A DNA stretch of 64,000 bases. It comes from Halomonas cerina. Its GTDB lineage: Bacteria; Pseudomonadota; Gammaproteobacteria; Pseudomonadales; Halomonadaceae. The stretch covers positions 22,433-86,432 of the forward strand of contig NZ_JACHXP010000018.1 of the NCBI RefSeq assembly GCF_014192215.1. The letters run 5' to 3'. Positions 34,042 through 42,662 of the stretch are shown here, piece by piece. The notes beneath the pieces are model-generated. The model was given only the letters and a program-made list of their open reading frames with translations, was not told where the DNA came from and ran no database searches. The position numbers were made by a program, and so were the translations under genes. Positions within the stretch are counted from its first letter, which is position 1; every line of letters starts with the position of its first letter.

Positions 34042-35432
34042 CCAATCCCATGCTTCTTCAATAATTTACCCAACGCTCGTCGCTCTTTGCCGGCCTGGCG
34101 CGCGGCGGCGCTGACATTGCCATCGGCTTCGGTGTAAACCCATTGCAAGTAACGGCGTTCGAATTCAGCCACGGCGGCGGCCTTTTCCTGTTGGAACGAC
34201 CCTGAGAATTGGAACGACCCTGAGAAGTTGGCATCGATCATCGACCGGGGCCGCGGCGGTTCCGATGCCAGATCGCCGAGCACGTCAGCGGGTGTGATGG
34301 CGAGTTGCTCTGTCAGAACGAAAGCCCGATGAAGGCGGTTTTCCAGTTCGCGAATATTGCCCGGCCAACGGTATCGCTGCAGCGTCGGTATGGTACCGGC
34401 TGCCAGGTACTTGTCCGGCTGCTCATATTTGATCCGAAACAGCCGAAGAAAGTGCTCGGCAAGGACGGCCACATCATCGCGCCGCTCACGTAAGGGCGGC
34501 AGGTTCAACGACAGCACATCCAACCGATAGAGGAGATCCGACCGGAATCGGCCCTCTCCAGCCAACGCCGCCAGATCGGCATTGCAGGCGGCGATTACCC
34601 GGACGTCGGCGGTGTGAGACCGGCTGGCGCCCAAGGGCCGGTAGCTGCCGTCTTCCAAAAAACGTAACAGCGTTGCCTGAACATGGGGCGTCAAGGCCTG
34701 AATCTCGTCCAGAAAGAGCGTGCCGCCGACCGCCTCAGCAACCATGCCGGCCTGCTGGCCGGCGGCATCGGTGTAGGCGCCGCGCTCATGGCCGAAGAGT
34801 TCGTTCTCACTGAGGTGATCCGGCAAGGCCCCGCAATTAACCGCCACGAAAGGTCCATCCCGCCGGCTGCTGTTGTAGTGGATGCCTCTCGCTGCCAGTT
34901 CCTTGCCCGTCCCGGTCTCCCCGTTTACAAGAACGGGCGCATCGCATCGCGAGAGCTTATGGATATGGCGCACGGCCCGGCGCAGTGGCTCCGAGACACC
35001 GACGATGTTCAGGTTTACCAATTCGTCGCCCGGATCCAGGTAGGACGCACCGGCGGCCCCGCCGACCTTCATGGACACCCGATCCAGTCGATACCGGAGC
35101 TCCTTGTCACTGCAAGGCCAGCCGACAAAGTCATTACAGCGATTGATCAGCGACACGTCCCAGGTCGTGGCGCCGCAGGGAAATAACACTAGCCCTGGCA
35201 TCAGAGGAAAGCGGTCGAGCAGCCGGATCAGTTCCTGATCACGGGTCTGGTCGGGAGGCACCAGCACCAGCAGCACATTCGGATCGGCCTCATACAATGT
35301 CTCGGGGGGCACCGGCCCCTGTCCCGTATCCCAGCCGAGGCGATGCAATGCTTTACAGACCGCCCCTTGGCGGGCGTCATCATTGGATGCCACGACCAAG
35401 GCCGTACAAGCTTCCTCATGAATTCGGGCCAT
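34032..35432 (-). CDS. Sigma-54-dependent activator (NtrC-like), candidate eCIS master regulator
   Basis: A 466-residue enhancer-binding protein. Residues 1-125 look like a degenerate receiver domain lacking an obvious phospho-Asp (VLLVLVPP at that strand). The AAA+ domain has Walker A GETGTGKE (171-178), Walker B GGTLFLDE (236-243) and a sigma-54 contact loop GAYTDA (218-223) in place of the canonical GAFTGA. A linker with NFSGSFQFSGSFQ (402-414) leads to a Fis-type helix-turn-helix (about 438-463). It lies immediately upstream of the eCIS operon on the same strand, and the operon has a sigma-54 promoter, so control of the eCIS is very likely. AAGGGA precedes the ATG. Confidence 0.88.
   Translation of the reverse strand: MARIHEEACTALVVASNDDARQGAVCKALHRLGWDTGQGPVPPETLYEADPNVLLVLVPPDQTRDQELIRLLDRFPLMPGLVLFPCGATTWDVSLINRCNDFVGWPCSDKELRYRLDRVSMKVGGAAGASYLDPGDELVNLNIVGVSEPLRRAVRHIHKLSRCDAPVLVNGETGTGKELAARGIHYNSSRRDGPFVAVNCGALPDHLSENELFGHERGAYTDAAGQQAGMVAEAVGGTLFLDEIQALTPHVQATLLRFLEDGSYRPLGASRSHTADVRVIAACNADLAALAGEGRFRSDLLYRLDVLSLNLPPLRERRDDVAVLAEHFLRLFRIKYEQPDKYLAAGTIPTLQRYRWPGNIRELENRLHRAFVLTEQLAITPADVLGDLASEPPRPRSMIDANFSGSFQFSGSFQQEKAAAVAEFERRYLQWVYTEADGNVSAAARQAGKERRALGKLLKKHGIGWP
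34191..34226. repeat. Perfect 18-bp tandem duplication in the activator gene linker
   Basis: TTGGAACGACCCTGAGAA occurs twice head to tail (34191-34208 and 34209-34226) without mismatch. It duplicates six residues (FSGSFQ) in the flexible linker before the DNA-binding domain and keeps the frame. Confidence 0.92.
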
Positions 35433-35684
35433 GGATATCCCTTATCCGTCGCTGCTGCAAGTAGAACGGTTGTCCGCGTTAACGGATCTGTCAAGTGAGC
35501 GGTTCTTGGTTGGAGTTAGAAGTGAGGTATGAGGAGGGGGCAGGCTTCGTTGGTCGGAAGCTGATAGGGTTTGGCATGAGTCAATGGTCGGCCAGTACTA
35601 CAATCGTAGCCATATTGCGATACACTTTATCCTACTGGATTATAAGGGTTTTATTGATGAAGTATGCAATCGCCAGAGACCATC
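35433..35684. other. AT-rich gene-free stretch upstream of the activator gene
   Basis: Markedly more AT-rich than either flank, particularly 35576-35680. It presumably holds the activator gene promoter on the minus strand, but I could not identify convincing -35/-10 hexamers. No coding capacity is credible. Confidence 0.4.
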
Positions 35685-35840
35685 ATGTCATCCCTCTTCG
35701 GTGACCTGGCCCATCGACTTGGCCCACGCGGCGAGGGCACGGTCTATTCTCGAGTGCGCAGGCGGTACCATCCGCTGTTCGAGTGCCGGGCCTGTCGCCG
35801 CCAGACTTCGCTGATCGCCAGTCGCCAAACATCAAGTTAA
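35685..35840 (+). pseudogene. IS1595-type transposase fragment (zinc-ribbon part)
   Basis: A 51-codon reading frame ends in YHPLFECRACRRQTSLIA followed by a short unrelated tail and stop. CRACRRQTS is the second half of the zinc ribbon at the N-terminus of IS1595-family transposases (usually followed by GTIF, absent here). Nothing else of the transposase remains. It marks an old insertion at the right edge of the eCIS region. Confidence 0.5.
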
Positions 35841-35924
35841 TGACGCATCAGGTCAACTCCTCGTGCCGACCAGCCACCACACTAGGCAGGTCTTGACGAC
35901 TGACCCGAAGCGGAGACCTGAACC

Positions 35925-36857
35925 ATGAACCGCAACATCATCCTGACCTGCGCCGTCACCGGCGCCGGCGACACCGCCGGCAAGAACCCCAACGTCCCGG
36001 TGACCCCCAAGCAGATCGCTGATAATTGCATCGAGGCCGCCCGTGCCGGCGCCAGCGTCGCCCATATCCATGTGCGCGACCCAGAGACCGGCGACATCAG
36101 CCACTCCACCGAGCACTTCCGCGAGGTGATGGAGCGCGTCCGCGAGGCCGACGTCGACATCGTGATGAACATCACCGCCGGCGGCGGCGGCGACTGGATC
36201 CCCGACGCCGAGGAGCCCACCCGCGGCGGTCCGGGCACCGACATCCAGACCCCGGCCCAGCGCCATGAACCCGTGGGCGCGCTGCTCCCGGAGCTCTGTA
36301 CCCTGGACTGCGGCAGCCTCAACTTCGGCGACATGGTCTACGTGAACCCCGCCGACTGGCTACGCGAGCACGCCCGCCTGGTGCAGGCCGCCGGCGTCAA
36401 GCCCGAGCTCGAGTGCTTCGACCTGGGCCATGTGTGGTTTGCCCGCCAGCTGCAGCAGGAAGGCCTGCTCGACGGCGACCCGCTCTTCCAGCTGTGCCTG
36501 GGCATTCCCTGGGGCGCCGAGGCGGACACCGAGTCCATGCTGGCGATGCGCAACAGGCTGCCGGAGAACGCCAACTGGGCGGCCTTCGGCATCGGCCGCC
36601 AGCAGATGCCCATGGTCGCCCAGGCGATGCTGCTCGGCGGCCACGCCCGGGTCGGCCTGGAGGACAACCTCTACCTGGAGAAGGGCGTGCTGGCCACCAA
36701 CGGCGGGCTGGTCGAGAAGGCCTCCACCCTCATCGAGAACCTCGGTGGCCGCGTCATGACCCCCGCCGAGACCCGCGCGCATCTCGCGCTGCGCGACCCG
36801 AACACCGACCATATCGTCGAGAAAGCGCTCGAGACAGCCGCGGGAGGTGAGGCATGA
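35925..36857 (+). CDS. cdhC: 3-dehydrocarnitine cleavage enzyme (BKACE/DUF849 family)
   Basis: A 310-residue beta-keto acid cleavage enzyme: [12 protein letters not shown], the metal-binding [35 protein letters not shown] and [15 protein letters not shown] near the C-terminus are family signatures. In carnitine catabolism this enzyme converts 3-dehydrocarnitine plus acetyl-CoA to betainyl-CoA and acetoacetate. First gene of a cdhC-cdhA-cdhB operon, overlapping cdhA by ATGA. GGAG lies 9 bases before the ATG. The neighbours make the carnitine assignment much stronger than the family alone. Confidence 0.9.
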   Translation: MNRNIILTCAVTGAGDTAGKNPNVPVTPKQIADNCIEAARAGASVAHIHVRDPETGDISHSTEHFREVMERVREADVDIVMNITAGGGGDWIPDAEEPTRGGPGTDIQTPAQRHEPVGALLPELCTLDCGSLNFGDMVYVNPADWLREHARLVQAAGVKPELECFDLGHVWFARQLQQEGLLDGDPLFQLCLGIPWGAEADTESMLAMRNRLPENANWAAFGIGRQQMPMVAQAMLLGGHARVGLEDNLYLEKGVLATNGGLVEKASTLIENLGGRVMTPAETRAHLALRDPNTDHIVEKALETAAGGEA

Positions 36858-37810
36858 GCCGTCAACTGAGCGTCATCGGCACCGGCGTCATCGGCAACGG
36901 CTGGATCGCCCGGGCCCTGGCCCGGGGCTGGGACGTGGTCGCCTTCGACCCGGCCCCCCAAGCGGCCGAACGCACCCGCGCCTTCGTCGACAATGCCTGG
37001 CCGTCCCTCGAGAAACTCGGCCTGACCGAGGGCGCCAGTCCCGCGCGGCTGACCTTCGTGGACCGCCTCGAGGAGGCGGTGGCAGGCGCCGATCTGATCC
37101 AGGAGAACGTCCCCGAGCGCCTTCCGCTCAAGCGCGAGATCCTCGCCGCCATCGACGCCGCGGCCGCCCCCGGTGCGATCATCGGCTCCTCCACCTCGGG
37201 CTTCAAGCCCAGCGACCTGCAGCGCGACTGCACCTGGGTCCCGGGACGGGTGATCGTCGCCCACCCCTTCAACCCGGTCTACCTGCTGCCGCTGGTGGAG
37301 CTGGTGGGCGGCGAGGCCACCCAGGCCCACCATGTCACCCGTGCCCAGGCGCTCTACCAGGACCTGGCCATGCGCCCGCTGGTGGTGCGCCGCGAGATCG
37401 AGGGCCATATCGCCGACCGGCTGATGGAGGCGCTGTGGCGCGAGGCGTTGCATCTGGTCAATGACGGCGTGGCCACCACCGAAGAGGTGGACGCCGCCGT
37501 GGTCTACGGCTGCGGGCTGCGCTGGTCGCTGATGGGCACCTTCCTGACCTTCCACCTGGCCGGCGGCGAGCCGGGCATGCGCCATATGCTCGAGCAGTTT
37601 GGACCGGCCCTGAAGCTGCCCTGGACCAAGCTCGAGGCCCCCGAGCTCACCGATGAGTTGATCGACAAGGTCGTGGAGGGCTGCGAGCACCAGGCCGCCG
37701 GCCGCCCGGTAGCCGAGCTCGACCGTCGCCGCGATGATTTCCTGGTCGAGCTGCTCGACCTGGTGCAGAAGTACTGGCCCGAGGCCGAGGGCCTGGAGGG
37801 ACGCATCTGA
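36854..37810 (+). CDS. cdhA: L-carnitine dehydrogenase
   Basis: A 318-residue NAD-dependent 3-hydroxyacyl-CoA-dehydrogenase-like enzyme with the Rossmann motif GTGVIGNGW (9-17), then [43 protein letters not shown] and [18 protein letters not shown], all typical of carnitine 3-dehydrogenase. It oxidises L-carnitine to 3-dehydrocarnitine, the substrate of the product of the preceding gene. The stop overlaps the next start (TGATG). Confidence 0.92.
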   Translation: MSRQLSVIGTGVIGNGWIARALARGWDVVAFDPAPQAAERTRAFVDNAWPSLEKLGLTEGASPARLTFVDRLEEAVAGADLIQENVPERLPLKREILAAIDAAAAPGAIIGSSTSGFKPSDLQRDCTWVPGRVIVAHPFNPVYLLPLVELVGGEATQAHHVTRAQALYQDLAMRPLVVRREIEGHIADRLMEALWREALHLVNDGVATTEEVDAAVVYGCGLRWSLMGTFLTFHLAGGEPGMRHMLEQFGPALKLPWTKLEAPELTDELIDKVVEGCEHQAAGRPVAELDRRRDDFLVELLDLVQKYWPEAEGLEGRI

Positions 37811-38274
37811 TGGCACTGCTCGAGACCCGCGTCGCCCCGCAGTGGGTCGACTACAACGGCCACATGAACGACGCCGAATATGCCCGGGTATTCTCCCTAG
37901 GCGTGGAGGCGCTGATGGATCGCATCGGCCTCGATGAGGCCGGCCGGCGACGCCACGGCTACACCATCTTCACCCTGGAGACCCACCTCTGCTATCGCCG
38001 CGAGGCCCACGAGGACCAGCCGCTGGCGGTCGAGGTGACGGTGCTGGACCGCGACGCCAAGCGATTGCACGTGTTCTTCACTCTCCTCGACGCGGAAGGC
38101 GGCCTGCTGGCCACCAGCGAGCAGATGCTGATGGGCATCGACAGCGAGGCCGGTCGCCCGGCGCCCTTCCCGGAGGATGTGGCTGAGGCCATCGCCGCGC
38201 TGCCGACCGCCGCCGCGGAGGCCTGGCCGGAACTGGCCGGTCGCCGCATCGGTCTGCCGCCGACCCGGCGCTGA
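37810..38274 (+). CDS. cdhB: Betainyl-CoA thioesterase (hotdog fold)
   Basis: A 154-residue 4-hydroxybenzoyl-CoA-thioesterase-like protein; VDYNGHMNDAEYARVF holds the conserved hotdog-fold helix and the Asn/His-rich active-site start. In carnitine degradation it releases glycine betaine from betainyl-CoA. Translationally coupled to cdhA by a one-base overlap. Substrate assigned from the operon. Confidence 0.87.
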   Translation: MALLETRVAPQWVDYNGHMNDAEYARVFSLGVEALMDRIGLDEAGRRRHGYTIFTLETHLCYRREAHEDQPLAVEVTVLDRDAKRLHVFFTLLDAEGGLLATSEQMLMGIDSEAGRPAPFPEDVAEAIAALPTAAAEAWPELAGRRIGLPPTRR

Positions 38275-38294
38275 TTCCACTCCATCGAAACAGC

Positions 38295-38318
38295 CCGCCC
38301 GGTTCCCTCACCGGGCGG
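38295..38318 (+). terminator. Hairpin between cdhB and the decayed transporter gene
   Basis: CCGCCCGGT (38295-38303) and ACCGGGCGG (38310-38318) form a perfect 9-bp stem with a 6-base loop. No T run follows, so it may reduce read-through or protect the upstream mRNA rather than stop transcription. Confidence 0.45.
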
Positions 38319-38355
38319 ACGGGGATCGCCGGCCCCTCGTCCGGCCCCAGAGGAG

Positions 38356-39717
38356 ATGGCTTATCGCTACTTCAACTCCCCCCACGCCTCCCGAGGCCCC
38401 AGGATCCGGCTCAGCGCCGGGCCTTGAGACCTCGACGGACTACCTGGTGACCGAACTGGCCCAGGGCGGCCTCTTCCAGGGCATGCACAAGGGCATGACC
38501 CTCACCGCCGCCGGTCTGGTGCTGGCCTTCGTGCTCTTCACTGGCCTCGGTCCGGAACTGGCCGGCAGCGTCTTCGGCGCCGCACGCGGCTGGATCGAGA
38601 GCACCTTCAGCGGCTATTACCTGGTCACCGTCATGGTGCTGATGGTGGTCTGCGCCTTCATCGTCGTCAGCCGCTTCGACGGGGTGCGCCTGGGGGCCGA
38701 CGACAGTCGCCCCGAGTTCAGTAACTTCGCCTGGTTCTCGATGCTGTTCTCCGCCGGCATCGGCATCGGCATCCTGTTCTTCGGTGTCGCCGAGCCCATC
38801 TTCTACCTCGATGACACCGGCGCCTTCGGCTATCCGAACAATCCCCATGCCGACATGGCCGGCGCCACCGCCATCGGTCACGAGCGGGCCATCGACGCCC
38901 TGCGCGTCTCGGTCTTCCACTGGGGCCTGCATGGCTGGGCCGTCTACGTGATCGTCGGGATGTCGCTGGCCCACTTCGCCTACCGCAAGGGGCTGCCGCT
39001 GGCGCTGAGGTCGGCCCTGTATCCCTTTATCGGCGAGCGCATCTACGGTCCCATCGGTCACGCCTTCGACATCCTCGGCGTGCTGGGTTGCGTGTTCGGT
39101 GTGGCCACCTCGTTGGGGCTCGGCGTCAGCCAGATGGCCGTGGGCCTGGAGCGCCTGGTGGGTATCGGCGCGGGCCTGGATACCCAGCTGACGCTGATCG
39201 CCGTGATCTCGGTGGTCTCCATCCTCTCGGTGGTCTCCGGGGTCAAGCGCGGTATCAAGGTGATCTCCGAGCTCAACATCTGGATCTCGGCGCTGGTGGT
39301 CGGCGCCTTCCTGCTGGGCGGCCCGACCCTGTGGCTGGTGCAGGCCTTCGGCGAGACCCTGCTCGACTACGCCGCCAACTTCATCCCCATGGGCCTGTGG
39401 TTCGCCGAGACGCCGGAGCGGGTCGAATGGCAACAGGGCTGGACCATCTTCTACTGGGGCTGGTGGCTGGCCTGGGCCCCCTTCGTGGGACTCTTCATCG
39501 CCTGCATCTCCAAGGGGCGCACCCTGCGCGAGTTCGTGCTCGGCGTGCTGCTGGTGCCGACCCTGATCATCTTCGTGTCGGCGGCAACGCTCTCTACCAG
39601 GAGCTGATCGCCGCCGCCCTGCCGCTGAGCGGGGTGATCCTGGTGATGACCGCCGGGGTGCTGCTCTCGCTGGTGCGCGAGTCTCGTCAGACCAAGCGTA
39701 TCCCCCAGCGAGCCTGA
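38356..39717 (+). pseudogene. Decayed BCCT-family (betaine/carnitine/choline) transporter gene
   Basis: The frame from 38363 encodes a clear BCCT transporter body: GMHKGMTLTAAGLVLAFVLF, SNFAWFSMLFSAGIGIGILFFGVAEPI, VFHWGLHGWAVY, and WTIFYWGWWLAWAPFVGLFIA. Three lesions are visible. AGGAG at 38351-38355 is followed 7 bases later by ATC where the start codon should be (then GCT ACT TCA, ATSTPPTPP). The frame breaks after TLIIFV at about 39577-39580 and runs to a stop at 39607. In the other frame GGNALYQEL resumes but jumps directly to a last membrane helix (LSGVILVMTAGVLLSLVRES) and stops at 39717, so roughly 90 residues, including the helix-11 region, are missing. It was probably the carnitine/betaine importer of the cdh operon. 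Confidence 0.75.
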
Positions 39718-39824
39718 CGGCCCGACGAATGCCAGGCGCCCGAGGCCTGACACTCGCCCTTGGCGTGGCGTCGCGACATCATCGCCCGGAGAAAAGGCTT
39801 GGAAAGCGACGCCCTCGCCCTTGC

Positions 39825-40820
39825 TCAGCCGCCGCGCACCTGCCGCGGCGACTGCCCGAAGTGGGCCCGAAACGCCCGGGAGAAGCTCGAACTCGAGGCG
39901 AACCCGCAGGCCAGCCCCACCGACAGGATGTCCCGGTCGGTCTCGGCCAGCAGGTGCCAGGCACGGTCGAGCCGCAGCCCCAGGTACCACTGACGAGGGC
40001 TGGTGCCCAGCTCCTGGTCGAACAGGCGCTGCAGCTGGCGGGGCGAGACATCGCCGCGGTCGGCGATCTCGGCCAGGGACAAGGGTGCCTCCAGATGCTG
40101 CTCCATCAGCGCCACGGCCGTTACCAGGGGACGCTGGTGGGTCCCCAGGCGTCGCGCCAACGTCATGCGCTGCTGGTCACGGCGGGTGCGGATGCGCTCA
40201 TGGATCAGCTGCTCGGACACCTCGATCGCAAGGCGCGTGCCATGCCGTCGCGCGATGACGTCCAGCGCCATGTCCATGGCCGCCGCGCCCCCGGCGCAGG
40301 AGAAGCGGCGCTGGCCCAGCTCGAACAGCTCGTCGGAGGTCTCGATGCCCGGAAAGCGCTCCTGGAATGCCGGCAGGCTCTCCCAGTGCAGGGTGACCCG
40401 CTCTCCGTCCAGCAACCCCGCCGCGGCGAGCAGATAGCAGCCGGTGTCCAATCCGCCCAGCACGCAGCCGGCCTGATCCAGGCGGTGCAGCCAGCGCCTC
40501 AGGCCACGACTCAGGTAAGCATCGGGATCGAAGCCACTGCACACGGCCAGCGACGGTAACTGATGCACGTCGTCACTGGCCTGGTCGACGAGCAGGGTCA
40601 TGCCATTGGAGGCGGTCACCGGCTCGCCATCCTCACTGATCAGCCTCCAGTCGAACAGTGGCCGGCCGCTGAGGCGATTGGCGATACGCAACGGCTCGAT
40701 GGCCGAGAAGAAGGCCGCCATCGAGAAGCGCGGCAACAGCAGGAAGCCGACGAGCTCGGGAAGGGGGCCGGAATAGTCGATTCGCATGGCTGTTGAGGAC
40801 CGCGTATAACCTGACGTCAT
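39825..40820 (-). CDS. cdhR: GlxA/AraC-family regulator of carnitine catabolism
   Basis: A 331-residue regulator: an N-terminal DJ-1/PfpI-like ligand domain (VGFLLLPRFSMAAFFSAIEPLRIAN, LGGLDTGCYLLAAAGLLDG) and a C-terminal AraC-type DNA-binding domain (LSLAEIADRGDVSPRQLQRLF, ILSVGLACGFASSSSFSRAFRAHFGQSPRQ). In pseudomonads the homologue CdhR activates the cdh operon in response to carnitine. It lies on the opposite strand at the end of the cdh operon. Its first ATG overlaps the stop of the upstream kinase gene by ATGA; an internal ATG at 40787 is an alternative start. Confidence 0.78.
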   Translation of the reverse strand: MTSGYTRSSTAMRIDYSGPLPELVGFLLLPRFSMAAFFSAIEPLRIANRLSGRPLFDWRLISEDGEPVTASNGMTLLVDQASDDVHQLPSLAVCSGFDPDAYLSRGLRRWLHRLDQAGCVLGGLDTGCYLLAAAGLLDGERVTLHWESLPAFQERFPGIETSDELFELGQRRFSCAGGAAAMDMALDVIARRHGTRLAIEVSEQLIHERIRTRRDQQRMTLARRLGTHQRPLVTAVALMEQHLEAPLSLAEIADRGDVSPRQLQRLFDQELGTSPRQWYLGLRLDRAWHLLAETDRDILSVGLACGFASSSSFSRAFRAHFGQSPRQVRGG

Positions 40821-42658
40821 CTTCCGGAGGCATCGGCGGCCAGGGCCGCCCGAGGATCCCGGGGATAGAAGCGCTCGGGCTGTCGCGCCACATGGGGGAA
40901 GAATCGGGTGTCCTTGTAGGGCATCTTCATGAAACCCGAGACGCCGAGACCCTCGATCAGCCCGACCGCCCCCAGGATATCATCCAGACGCCGCTGGAAC
41001 TCGTCCTCCCGGGACGGATCCAGCAGCCGGTAGTGGCTGTGGATCTTGAGGTGCTGGGGCAAGGCCTCGAAGATGATCATGCCCGTATGGTGGATGTCGT
41101 TGAGGGCCTCCAGCGAGGTGATAATCGCCTCGGGCAACACCAGGAACTCCTCGGGATCCGGCCCGTCCTCGAAATAGCTGTGCAGGCGGGTGCGATCCTC
41201 CAGTTCCGGCACGGCGCTGACCTCGTAGCGCAGCCGCATGCCGGGCAGGGGCTCGAAGGGACGCTCCGGCGCCTCCCGGTCCAGGTGCAGGGTGTCGCGG
41301 GCATTGAACAGGCAGCTCTTGAAGATCCCGCGCCGATGGATCGCCCGGGCCAGGGTCACCATGTTATTGACGGCGGCGGTGAAGGCCGGCTTGAGCGCCG
41401 GGTCGTGGAGGTTCAGCGAGGTGTCGATGTAGACCCCCTCGGCCTCCCAGCGCACCGCCAGCCCGCCCACCACCGGATACTTGCCCAGGCGGCTCACGGC
41501 GGCCAGGAAGGCCTTCTCGGTCTCCCCCATGTTCTGCATGAAGTTCCGGTAGTAGCGATCAAGCTGGACGTCGTTGACGTCGTTGAGGGTCTCGCGGCCG
41601 CCCTCCTCGCGCAGGAAGGCCTTGCGCGAGCTGTAGACCACCGTATCGATCTCGCGATCGAGGGGGCGGCTCCAGACCGGCACTAACGGCGACTCCGCCG
41701 GCTCGGGCAGGTCCAGCATGACCAGCCGGGCGAGCCTTGGCATCTCACGGATGAAGTGGTCGCCGGCCTTCAGGCGGGTGGCCGGGTCCGGGTCGAGCAT
41801 GCCGTCGAGCATGCGCGCGAACTCCCGGGGCAGGCCCAGGGAAGTGGCCGGGATGGCCCGATGGCCGAACCGGCAGGACTGGGCCGACGCCAGCGCATAG
41901 AGGGTACCGGCCGCCCCCTGCTCGTCGAAGCGGGGCGAGGAGAGGGCCCCCTCGAGCTGCTCCTCGCCGATGAAGTACACATCGCCCAGGCGCGCATTGG
42001 TCTGCTGCAGGTTATCCGACATCAGCTCCATGACGTTGGCGGTCACGAACTGCAGGTTGGCATCGAGCTGGGCGAACACCGACGAGCCCCAGTCGATCAG
42101 CGCGATCGCCTCCTCGCGTGCATCGAAGACCAGGTTGGAGGGCTTGATGTCACCATGCACCACGGAGCGGCCAGCGGGGCCTGCCTCCCGGCGCAGGGTG
42201 CGCAGGATGTCCGCAAGCTGGTCGGCAATGCGCATGACCAGCCGGGGCGAAAGCCGCCCCTCGCGCAGCGAGACCTCCTCCAGGTTGATCCCCGGTGCAC
42301 GCTGCATCACCAGGATCGCCTGGTTGCGGACCCGCTGGAAGACGATGAGCCGGGGCACCCGAGGATGAGCGACCTGCTCCAGCATGAAGGCCTCCTCCTC
42401 CAGGCGGTCCTGGAGGTGCTGGGGCAGGTTCACCCGGGTGAACTTGAAGACGTACTCCTCACCGGTGGCGGTGATCCCGGCGAAGACGAAACCGTAGGCC
42501 CCCTTACCGATCAGTTCGATGTTCCGGTAGCCCAGCTGTTCCAGCTGGACCTGACACAACGCCACCCACTCCTTGAGCTTGCGAGCGTCGTCATGGCTGA
42601 GCAGATAGACCGACTGCTCCTCCGGAATATAGAACTGCTGCAGGGGGGCCTGGGTCAT
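40817..42658 (-). CDS. Ser/Thr protein kinase linked to the branched-chain 2-oxoacid dehydrogenase operon
   Basis: A 613-residue cytosolic protein with a eukaryotic-type kinase domain: glycine loop GKGAYGFVF (51-59), Lys72 (VFKF), catalytic HGDIKPSN (168-175) and DWG at 189-191 in place of DFG. No membrane helix or PASTA repeat. Residues about 330-600 form a second, unrecognised domain. It begins 4 bases after the E2 stop, so it is very probably co-transcribed with the dehydrogenase genes. The substrate is unknown; the dehydrogenase complex is an attractive candidate because of the linkage. Confidence 0.82.
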   Translation of the reverse strand: MTQAPLQQFYIPEEQSVYLLSHDDARKLKEWVALCQVQLEQLGYRNIELIGKGAYGFVFAGITATGEEYVFKFTRVNLPQHLQDRLEEEAFMLEQVAHPRVPRLIVFQRVRNQAILVMQRAPGINLEEVSLREGRLSPRLVMRIADQLADILRTLRREAGPAGRSVVHGDIKPSNLVFDAREEAIALIDWGSSVFAQLDANLQFVTANVMELMSDNLQQTNARLGDVYFIGEEQLEGALSSPRFDEQGAAGTLYALASAQSCRFGHRAIPATSLGLPREFARMLDGMLDPDPATRLKAGDHFIREMPRLARLVMLDLPEPAESPLVPVWSRPLDREIDTVVYSSRKAFLREEGGRETLNDVNDVQLDRYYRNFMQNMGETEKAFLAAVSRLGKYPVVGGLAVRWEAEGVYIDTSLNLHDPALKPAFTAAVNNMVTLARAIHRRGIFKSCLFNARDTLHLDREAPERPFEPLPGMRLRYEVSAVPELEDRTRLHSYFEDGPDPEEFLVLPEAIITSLEALNDIHHTGMIIFEALPQHLKIHSHYRLLDPSREDEFQRRLDDILGAVGLIEGLGVSGFMKMPYKDTRFFPHVARQPERFYPRDPRAALAADASGR

Positions 42659-42662
42659 CGCA

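Noticed and set aside
35772..35800. Partial resemblance to the tRNA-Pro 3' end (GTTCGA...CCTGTCGC) that could be an attachment repeat
   Set aside because: Only short interrupted matches, missing the CTCCGACCA end; the stretch is better explained as part of the transposase zinc-ribbon fragment.
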